In this document: positions 58,126-64,000 of the stretch, one piece after another
Layout: each line of letters begins with the position of its first letter
Numbering within the stretch: the stretch's first letter is position 1
The notes under the pieces: model-generated
Seen by the model: the letters and a program-made list of their open reading frames with translations, nothing else
The model's database searches: none
Told to the model about the DNA's origin: nothing
Program-made: the position numbers and the translations under genes
Assembly: GCA_031261005.1 (NCBI GenBank)
Contig: JAISKF010000040.1
Location: forward strand, 121,231 to 185,230
Origin: Enterobacteriaceae bacterium
GTDB taxonomy: Bacteria; Pseudomonadota; Gammaproteobacteria; Enterobacterales; Enterobacteriaceae
Length of the DNA: 64,000 nt
Direction: 5' to 3'

Positions 58126-60867
58126 ATGTCTCACATCACCATTTTACAGTTAACCGGTTTGTCCTGTATGGGCTGCGCCGGTCGTGTCAAAAAAGCGCTG
58201 CAAGCCCTTGCTGGCGTAGATTCCGCTGACGTTAATGTCACGCACGCTAAAGTTATTAGCGAAGTCGCTGACAGCGAGCTGATCGCTGCCGTTGAACAAG
58301 CGGGTTATCACGCTGAAATAGCCCAACCAGATGTCACGCTGAATCTGTCTGGTTTATCGTGCAACCATTGCACTGGCGCAACCACAAAAGCATTGCTGGC
58401 AGTTGACGGTGTTTTTGCTGCTGATGTCACGCTGGATACAGCACAAATTTATGGCAGCGCGCCTGCATCGACGCTGATCGATGCCGTTGTGCAAGCGGGT
58501 TATGAAGCCACATTAAATAATGGTGCTGCATTCCCAAAAACGAAGCCGCTGTCAGTATCAGAATTGCCGGAACCGATGACAGCGGCAGAAGTTAATTTTC
58601 CGGCAGCTAATTCTCCGGCAAAAACCGTTCTTTCCTCAACAACCAGTGATAACAGCATTCAGTTGTTGTTAAGCGGTATGAGCTGTGCCAGTTGCGTGAA
58701 TAAAGTACAAAAAGCACTGGAAAGTGTTGATGGCGTGGAACAAGCGCGCGTTAATCTGGCAGAGCGCAGCGCTATGGTATTTGGTAATCCGCAGCAATCT
58801 GCATTAGTTGATGCCGTAGAAAAAGCCGGTTACGGCGCAGAAATCATTCAAGATGAAGAGCAGCGCCGCGCACGTCAGCATGAAACATCTCGTCAAAGTA
58901 TTCACCGCTTTCGCTGGCAATCAGCGCTGGCGTTGGCGTTAGGTATTCCACTGATGTTGTGGGGAATTTTCGGCGGTACTATGATGGTCACGGAGGAAAA
59001 TCAGCCTTATTGGATTGCCGTTGGTGTTATCACACTGACGGTGATGATCGCGGCTGGCGGTCACTTTTATATTAATGCGTGGCGCAGTTTGATGAATCGC
59101 AGCGCGACAATGGATACGCTGATTGCGCTAGGTACAGGCGCGGCATGGATTTATTCCATCAGTGTAGCGCTTTTCCCGCAAATCTTCCCGATGGCAGCAC
59201 GCCATATCTATTTTGAAGCCAGCGCGATGATTATCGGTCTGATCAATTTAGGTCATGCACTGGAACAACAAGCGCGCCAGCGTTCATCAAAAGCGCTGGA
59301 ACGGTTACTGGATCTCACGCCGCCGACAGCTAAAGCAGTGACAGAATTCGGTGAAAAGATTATTCCGCTGTCAGAAGTCACCGTGGGTATGACTCTGCGT
59401 TTAACTACAGGCGATCGCGTTCCCGTTGATGGTGAGATCACACAAGGTGAAGTATGGATCGATGAAGCAATGCTAACCGGCGAGGCGATGCCGCAGCAGA
59501 AATCCATTGCTGACAATATTCACGCCGGAACCGTCGTTCAAGACGGCAGTGCGCTGTTCCGCGCCGCCGCAATTGGTAATCAAACAACACTGGCGCGCAT
59601 CATTAAACTGGTACGGCAGGCACAAAGCAGTAAGCCGGAAATTGGGCGTCTGGCGGATCGTATTTCAGCAGTATTTGTGCCGGTTGTCGTCGCGATTGCG
59701 TTAGTTAGCGGGCTGATTTGGTATCTGATCGGACCACAGCCGCAACTGGTGTATATGCTGGTGATCGTCACTACGGTGCTGATCATCGCCTGCCCTTGTG
59801 CTTTGGGGCTGGCGACACCAATGTCAATTATCGCGGGCGTTGGCCGTGCGGCTGAATTAGGTATTTTGGTGCGTGATGCCGATGCGCTGCAACAAGCTAA
59901 CGGAGTTGATACGGTTATCTTCGATAAAACCGGCACGCTCACCGAAGGGAAACCGCAAGTGACAGCAATCCATACCTTTAATCAGATCAGCACAACACAA
60001 GCGCTGGCATGGGCTGCATCATTAGAGCAAGGCGCAAATCACCCGCTGGCTCATGCGGTTATGACGAAAGCGGCGGCAGAAAAGCTCGATCTCACCGAAA
60101 TCAACGAATTCCGTACCTTACGCGGTTTAGGTGTGAGCGGTACAGTCCGCAACACGGCGTTATTACTCGGTAATGAACGGTTGATGAATGAGCAGCAAGT
60201 TGATACGTCTGCTGCCAGCACCATCATTAGCGAAGAAGCACAACGCGGTGCAACACCTGTGCTGCTGGCAGCTAACGGGCAACTAGTTGCGATATTCGCG
60301 ATTCGAGATCCATTAAGAAATGATAGTGTGCAAGCGCTGGCTCGTCTGCATCAGCAAGGTTATAAGCTGGTCATGTTGACAGGTGATAATCCTGTCAACG
60401 CTAATGCGATAGCGAAAGAAGCTGGTATTGATAAAGTGATCGCTGGTGTTCTGCCTGACGGCAAGGCAAATGCTATTCAGCAATTGCAGATCGCCGGTCA
60501 TAAAGTGGCAATGGTTGGCGATGGCATCAATGATGCTCCGGCATTAGCCAGCGCCGATGTCGGTATCGCTATGGGCGGCGGCAGTGATATTGCCATCGAA
60601 ACCGCAGCCATCACCTTAATGCGACATAGCCTAACCGGTGTCGCTGATGCGCTGGAACTCTCTAAAGCCACGCTTAGTAATATGAAGCAAAACCTGCTCG
60701 GCGCGTTTATCTATAACTCGCTGGGAATTCCGATTGCAGCCGGAGTGCTTTATCCTTTCACTGGCGCATTACTTAGCCCCGTTGTTGCTGGCGCAGCGAT
60801 GGCGTTATCGTCAATTACGGTTGTGGGGAATGCAAATCGGTTGCTGAGGTTTAAGCCGAAGAAATAG
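58126..60867 (+). CDS. copA: copper-exporting P1B-type ATPase CopA
   Basis: Inner-membrane Cu(I) efflux pump, 913 residues from the ATG at 58126 (AGGAG upstream; an earlier in-frame ATG at 58108 adds only six residues). Three N-terminal heavy-metal domains instead of two in E. coli: GLSCMGCAG (Cys14, Cys17), GLSCNHCTG (Cys79, Cys82), GMSCASCVN (Cys187, Cys190). The transmembrane metal site CPCALG, phosphorylation DKTGT, TGEAMP, HP in NHPLAHA and [12 protein letters not shown] are intact. Downstream of the IS remnant; a MerR-type regulator is not adjacent. Confidence 0.97.
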   Translation: MSHITILQLTGLSCMGCAGRVKKALQALAGVDSADVNVTHAKVISEVADSELIAAVEQAGYHAEIAQPDVTLNLSGLSCNHCTGATTKALLAVDGVFAADVTLDTAQIYGSAPASTLIDAVVQAGYEATLNNGAAFPKTKPLSVSELPEPMTAAEVNFPAANSPAKTVLSSTTSDNSIQLLLSGMSCASCVNKVQKALESVDGVEQARVNLAERSAMVFGNPQQSALVDAVEKAGYGAEIIQDEEQRRARQHETSRQSIHRFRWQSALALALGIPLMLWGIFGGTMMVTEENQPYWIAVGVITLTVMIAAGGHFYINAWRSLMNRSATMDTLIALGTGAAWIYSISVALFPQIFPMAARHIYFEASAMIIGLINLGHALEQQARQRSSKALERLLDLTPPTAKAVTEFGEKIIPLSEVTVGMTLRLTTGDRVPVDGEITQGEVWIDEAMLTGEAMPQQKSIADNIHAGTVVQDGSALFRAAAIGNQTTLARIIKLVRQAQSSKPEIGRLADRISAVFVPVVVAIALVSGLIWYLIGPQPQLVYMLVIVTTVLIIACPCALGLATPMSIIAGVGRAAELGILVRDADALQQANGVDTVIFDKTGTLTEGKPQVTAIHTFNQISTTQALAWAASLEQGANHPLAHAVMTKAAAEKLDLTEINEFRTLRGLGVSGTVRNTALLLGNERLMNEQQVDTSAASTIISEEAQRGATPVLLAANGQLVAIFAIRDPLRNDSVQALARLHQQGYKLVMLTGDNPVNANAIAKEAGIDKVIAGVLPDGKANAIQQLQIAGHKVAMVGDGINDAPALASADVGIAMGGGSDIAIETAAITLMRHSLTGVADALELSKATLSNMKQNLLGAFIYNSLGIPIAAGVLYPFTGALLSPVVAGAAMALSSITVVGNANRLLRFKPKK
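58533..58539 (+). other. candidate -1 ribosomal frameshift heptamer in copA
   Basis: C CCA AAA in the copA frame (Phe136-Pro137-Lys138) has the X-XXY-YYZ form. E. coli copA has CCCAAAG at the matching point, in the linker just before the last metal-binding domain (HPKAKPL there, FPKTKPL here), and makes the short chaperone CopA(Z). After a -1 slip here the frame would read 18 more codons to a TAA at 58593-58595, giving a product of about 156 residues with the first two metal-binding domains. Function is inferred. Confidence 0.6.
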
Positions 60868-61001
60868 AGAACAGATCGATGATCTTTATAAAGTCTTTTC
60901 TACGTCTGTGGAGGTGTTTTTTTGCTCAAATGGAGCGTGACATCGTGAAAGAAAAGATAATAAGGAAATGAGTCTAAATTAATACCGGTAATAGAGGGAG
61001 C

Positions 61002-61029
61002 GGTCACAACACCAAGTCGTATTGTGACC
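61002..61029. other. hairpin between copA and toxin-antitoxin pair
   Basis: GGTCACAA (61002-61009) pairs perfectly with TTGTGACC (61022-61029), 12-base loop, in the convergent gap of copA and the antitoxin gene. No T-run on either strand; role as terminator uncertain. Confidence 0.5.
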
Positions 61030-61054
61030 CATTAGGTTAAGAAAACTATAAAAT

Positions 61055-61354
61055 CTATAGATGGAATGCAACTCGCTTTCCGGTCGGAAGAGTGACATCA
61101 AGGCTTAATTCTCCACCTAATGCTTTCACATAGCGTTTGAGTGTTGACAGCCTTGGGTCATTATCAGCTTGTTCCATACGAGCAACAGATGGCTGTTTAA
61201 CCCCCATAGCAGTCGCCAGCTCTGTTTGTGATATATCCAGTTCGTCACGCAACATGCTAAGAGCAATTCTGATACTGGCTTCTTCAACCCGCTCCGCCAC
61301 GCGTTCCTGCATGTCAGGGCTTTCTTTAGCTAACAGTTCTCTGTAAGTAGCCAT
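61055..61354 (-). CDS. XRE-family antitoxin
   Basis: 99 residues with a central helix-turn-helix (ELDISQTELATAMGVKQPSVARMEQADNDPRLSTLKRYVKALGG), as in HigA/XRE antitoxins. It starts 2 bases after the stop of the upstream toxin gene. It probably represses the operon by binding the palindrome at 61737-61762. Confidence 0.9.
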   Translation of the reverse strand: MATYRELLAKESPDMQERVAERVEEASIRIALSMLRDELDISQTELATAMGVKQPSVARMEQADNDPRLSTLKRYVKALGGELSLDVTLPTGKRVAFHL

Positions 61355-61356
61355 AA

Positions 61357-61707
61357 TTATTTCTCCAGTTTCGCCAGATGTTTACGGTATTCTGAATCAG
61401 CCAACCGAATCATATCTTTATAAAAGCGCTTCTCATTTACACCTGCTTTATCACCGGCACACAAGACAATGGCTTGGCGAGTAGGATCAAACGCAAAAAA
61501 TGCTCTAATAGGATCACCTGCATGTTGTATCCGTAATTCTTTCATATTCGCAAAATCGGAACCATTTAACGTATCAACATACGGTCTGCCAAGTTTCGGT
61601 CCGAATTTTTCCAGTACACCTATTGCCTCATAAACTGATTCCCTGAGAGCATCTTCCTGAGCTAAGAACCACAAATCAAAGCACTCTGTTGTTATGATTT
61701 CCCACAT
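61357..61707 (-). CDS. RelE/ParE-superfamily toxin (phage Gp49/HigB-like)
   Basis: 116 residues: DALRESVYEAIGVLEKFGPKLGRPYVDTLNGS, then MKELRIQHAGDPIRAFFAFDPTRQAIVLCAGDKAG, the DUF891/HigB-like signature. Typically acts as a ribosome-dependent mRNA nuclease. First gene of the operon with the XRE antitoxin. It differs in sequence from the toxin at 48728-49039, so this is an independent module, not a duplicate. Confidence 0.9.
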   Translation of the reverse strand: MWEIITTECFDLWFLAQEDALRESVYEAIGVLEKFGPKLGRPYVDTLNGSDFANMKELRIQHAGDPIRAFFAFDPTRQAIVLCAGDKAGVNEKRFYKDMIRLADSEYRKHLAKLEK

Positions 61708-61736
61708 AGTGAACCTATAGGCTATTCGTTATAATC

Positions 61737-61762
61737 AAAATATAATGAATTCACTATATTTT
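61737..61762. promoter_or_regulatory. palindromic operator upstream of the toxin-antitoxin operon
   Basis: 26-base near-perfect palindrome centred on GAATTC (AAAATATAATGAATTCAC-TATATTTT), one mismatched pair, 30-55 bases upstream of the toxin ATG. Position and symmetry suit binding of the dimeric XRE antitoxin. Confidence 0.6.
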
Positions 61763-61953
61763 CAATATTTATTCTATTTTCCAACGTTAGAAGGCTGTCC
61801 AGGTACATGTATCTAAGTGGGACTAACTGTAGAACTATCCGTGGAGATGTTTTCATAACGGATAACAAAACATATTATATGAGCAATCATCTAACGCACT
61901 CGTGAACAGTGCAATAATATATTTACGTGACAAGAGATCTAAAGGTATCCCCC

Positions 61954-62439
61954 ATGACTCCAGCCGTCAGATTGTTAAAACAACAAAAAGTAGACTTTAC
62001 TCTGCACCCTTATGATCACGATCCTCATGAGACTAACTTTGGTGATGAAGCGGTGAAGAAGTTAGGGCTTGAGGCTCAGCGAGTGTATAAAACGCTGTTA
62101 GTGAGTATCAATGGTGATAACAAGCAGTTGGCAGTCGCGGTTGTGCCGGTAGCAGGTATGTTGGATTTAAAGAAAATGGCAAAAGCGCTATCTGCTAAAA
62201 AAGTTGAGATGGCAGATCCGCTGTTAGCACAGCGAGTTACCGGTTATCTGGTTGGTGGTATCAGTCCGCTTGGACAGAAAAAAAGGTTGCCAACCGTTAT
62301 TGATGCTGGCGCTGAAAGTTTTTCTACTATGTATATTTCCGGCGGTAAGCGCGGGCTGGATATTGAACTAGCACCTGCTGATTTGTGCCGTTTAACTTCA
62401 GCTTTTTTTGCGGCTATTGCCTCTGATGGTCGGCATTAA
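61954..62439 (+). CDS. ybaK: Cys-tRNA(Pro)/Cys-tRNA(Cys) deacylase YbaK
   Basis: Trans-editing enzyme hydrolysing misacylated Cys-tRNA(Pro). I choose the ATG at 61954 ([15 protein letters not shown]), 161 residues (E. coli 159), with AAAGGT upstream; a GTG at 61927 extends it by nine residues. Conserved [25 protein letters not shown] with the essential Lys, [15 protein letters not shown] and [14 protein letters not shown]. In E. coli ybaK-ushA-fsr are neighbours; ushA is missing here. Confidence 0.96.
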   Translation: MTPAVRLLKQQKVDFTLHPYDHDPHETNFGDEAVKKLGLEAQRVYKTLLVSINGDNKQLAVAVVPVAGMLDLKKMAKALSAKKVEMADPLLAQRVTGYLVGGISPLGQKKRLPTVIDAGAESFSTMYISGGKRGLDIELAPADLCRLTSAFFAAIASDGRH

Positions 62440-62445
62440 AAATAT

Positions 62446-62500
62446 CTCCGTCATCTTTCAAGTTGCAGGGTTGTTGGCTGTATCCCGAAAGCTATTGGGT
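62446..62500 (+). repeat. CGTCATCTTTCAAGTTGCA-type repeat
   Basis: ATCTCCGTCATCTTTCAAGTTGCAGG then GTTGTTGGCTGTATCCCG, matching the 27944 copy in order (CGTCAT, TTnAAGnTGCA, GTTGGCTG). It starts a few bases after the ybaK stop. Confidence 0.55.
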
Positions 62501-62584
62501 CTATAGCAATAAAATGATGATTTAATCTGCAATAACACTTCTATTATCAATAATAGCCGCGTTATACTGCGTTCACATTCGATT

Positions 62585-62639
62585 AACAAAACACAACCGA
62601 CAAAATTCTTCACGCGGATTTTGTCGGTTGTGTTTTGTT
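62585..62639. terminator. perfect 22-bp stem hairpin between ybaK and fsr
   Basis: Left arm 62585-62606 (AACAAAACACAACCG then ACAAAAT) is exactly complementary to right arm 62618-62639; the loop is 11 bases (TCTTCACGCGG). T-rich at the right end (GTTTTGTT). Likely a terminator or attenuator ahead of fsr, which starts 56 bases later. Confidence 0.7.
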
Positions 62640-62695
62640 GTTGGCTATATGAGCTAAAAAACTAAGCCCGATTCTTAACGACTAAAAATAATCAC

Positions 62696-63913
62696 ATGAC
62701 TAACCAAACAAGCAGTGCAACCCTGCCACCGGTTGTTGATAATTCTCGTAAAACATCATTTCGTATATTAGGCGCGATCAGCGTTTCGCACATGTTGAAC
62801 GATATGACGCAATCACTGATTATTGCGATTTATCCCATGCTTCAGGGCGAATTTTCCCTCACGTTTGGTCAGATCGGTTTAATTACACTCACTTATCAGT
62901 TAAGTGCTTCTTTATTACAGCCATTAATCGGTTTATATACCGATAAGCACCCAAAACCCTTTTCTCTACCAATCGGTATGGGCTTTACTTTAGTCGGCTT
63001 ATTACTGTTGGCATATGCTTCCAGTTTCAATATGGTGCTGCTGGCAGCAACGCTGGTAGGTATTGGCTCGTCGGTATTCCACCCTGAATCGTCACGGGTA
63101 GCGCGTATGGCTTCTGGCGGTCGTCATGGTATGGCGCAGTCGCTCTTTCAGGTTGGCGGCAATTTGGGTTCTTCACTGGGACCGTTACTGGCAGCCGCAT
63201 TTATCGCGCCGTATGGCAAAGGTACGCTGACCTGGTTTGCTGTTGCGCCATTGCTGGCAATTGTTGTGTTACTGCAAATTGGACGCTGGTATCAAGGGCA
63301 GCAACGTATCGGCGGCGGTAAAGTCTTTCGTCCGTCAACTTCGCCGCGTTTACCGACCAATACCATTGTATTTTCTCTGTTTATTTTACTGATGCTGATT
63401 TTTTCCAAATCATTCTATCTGGCAAGTATTAGCAGTTATTACACCTTTTATTTGATGGATAAGTTCGATGTCAGCCTGCAAAATTCGCAGATTTACTTAT
63501 TTATTTTCTTGTTTGCGGTCGCTGCCGGAACAATTATCGGCGGACCTATCGGAGATAAAATTGGTCGCAAATATGTTATTTGGGCATCAATTCTTGGATC
63601 TGCGCCATTTACGCTAATTTTACCTTACGCTTCGCTCTACTGGACGGGTATCTTAACCGTAGTTATCGGTCTTATCATGGCTTCTGCATTTTCAGCTATT
63701 TTAGTGTACGCACAAGAGTTGATTCCCGGTAAGATCGGTATGATTTCAGGCATGTTTTTCGGTTTATCGTTCGGACTCGGCGGGCTTGGTGCTGCGGCAT
63801 TAGGTTATATTGCGGACAAGACAAGTATTGATACGGTTTACTCTATTTGCTCTTTCTTGCCGCTTATCGGCATTCTGACAGCTTTATTACCGAATATTGA
63901 AAACAAGCAGTAA
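62696..63913 (+). CDS. fsr: MFS fosmidomycin resistance exporter Fsr
   Basis: 405 residues (E. coli Fsr 406), twelve predicted membrane helices, major facilitator superfamily drug exporter of the inner membrane. The N-terminal half has SHMLNDMTQSLIIAIYP and the motif region TDKHPKPF, then GSSVFHPESSRVARMASGGRHGMAQS, the most characteristic Fsr stretch. The second half has GPIGDKIGRKY. Known to confer resistance to fosmidomycin in E. coli; its natural substrate is unclear. Confidence 0.95.
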   Translation: MTNQTSSATLPPVVDNSRKTSFRILGAISVSHMLNDMTQSLIIAIYPMLQGEFSLTFGQIGLITLTYQLSASLLQPLIGLYTDKHPKPFSLPIGMGFTLVGLLLLAYASSFNMVLLAATLVGIGSSVFHPESSRVARMASGGRHGMAQSLFQVGGNLGSSLGPLLAAAFIAPYGKGTLTWFAVAPLLAIVVLLQIGRWYQGQQRIGGGKVFRPSTSPRLPTNTIVFSLFILLMLIFSKSFYLASISSYYTFYLMDKFDVSLQNSQIYLFIFLFAVAAGTIIGGPIGDKIGRKYVIWASILGSAPFTLILPYASLYWTGILTVVIGLIMASAFSAILVYAQELIPGKIGMISGMFFGLSFGLGGLGAAALGYIADKTSIDTVYSICSFLPLIGILTALLPNIENKQ

Positions 63914-63917
63914 TATT

Positions 63918-64000
63918 TTTATTATTATAAATTTCAAATAATTATGTGATTTTTTCGTAGGGGCGGCAACCTGCCGCCCGAATTAACAACGCGGCGGGTT
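63918..64000 (+). repeat. GTAG/CTAC repeat cut by the window end
   Basis: Wing ATAAATTTCAAATAATTATGTGATTTTTTC then GTAGGGGCGGCAACCTGCCG plus CCCGAATTAACAACGCGGCGGGTT. Only the first hairpin and the spacer are inside the window. The GAATTAACAA spacer is the same as in the 8258-8327 core. Confidence 0.85.

Overview
The window is a contiguous piece of an enterobacterial (Enterobacterales, Gammaproteobacteria) chromosome. Almost every gene has a close E. coli counterpart by length and motif. The order also follows the E. coli 0/100-minute and 96-100-minute regions: ispH-lspA-ileS-ribF / rpsT / dnaJ-dnaK / satP / mog / talB / yaaA / thrCBA-thrL / arcA / rob / gpmB / yjjX / trpR / slt / ettA / radA / serB-ytjB / yjjV / prfC / rimI-holD / rsmC / ridA / tabA / argI / rraB / valS-holC / pepA / lptF-lptG. 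The moderate base composition, AT-rich intergenic DNA, absence of fkpB and nhaA from their usual places, and abundance of a REP-like repeat argue against Escherichia itself. A family such as Budviciaceae or another non-Enterobacteriaceae enteric group is plausible, but I cannot fix the genus.

Layout. 1-1415: pxpC (cut by the window start) and pxpB, 5-oxoprolinase subunits. 1930-7487: isoprenoid enzyme ispH, then the ribF-ileS-lspA cluster. 7811-8192: rpsT with its promoter and terminator. 8485-11645: the dnaK-dnaJ chaperone operon behind a sigma-32-like promoter. 11994-15693: satP, mog, talB, yaaA. 15925-18980: an AT-rich two-gene island with no enteric core counterpart, consisting of a large peptidoglycan-peptidase-like protein with an EF-hand and a small exported partner. 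It looks like an orphan effector-immunity pair. 19234-24114: threonine operon with leader peptide and attenuator. 25063-33905: arcA, rob, gpmB, yjjX, trpR, slt, ettA and a LysR regulator. 34039-43991: an oxidoreductase, radA, serB, ytjB, yjjV, prfC, a BON lipoprotein, rimI-holD and rsmC. 44078-48420: ridA, tabA, argI with tandem ARG boxes, rraB, an aldo/keto reductase and pgpA. 48432-49039: a toxin-antitoxin pair. 49185-56626: valS-holC, pepA and the lipopolysaccharide exporter genes lptF-lptG. 56648-57925: a decayed IS3-family element. 58126-60867: copper ATPase copA. 61055-61707: a second toxin-antitoxin pair. 61954-63913: ybaK and the MFS exporter fsr.

Scattered through the intergenic spaces are at least a dozen copies of one repeat. 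It has AT-rich wings with terminal inverted repeats (TTAACCTGAA-type ends, then GGATAA) around a GC-rich core that starts GTAG, ends CTAC and folds into one or two hairpins. This is the architecture of REP/BIME elements carried in a MITE-like frame. Copies sit hard against gene ends, and one supplies the stop codon of mog. A second, less conserved repeat (CGTCATnnTTnAAGnTGCA type) occurs about three times.

Functionally the window is mostly housekeeping: translation (ileS, valS, rpsT, prfC, ettA, rimI, ybaK), DNA replication and repair (holC, holD, radA), proteostasis (dnaKJ), amino-acid synthesis (thrABC, serB, argI), envelope building (lspA, slt, lptFG, pgpA) and redox/stress regulation (arcA, rob). 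The accessory parts are the effector-like pair, two toxin-antitoxin modules, the IS3 remnant and the repeats. Positions of short sites were counted by hand and may be off by a base.
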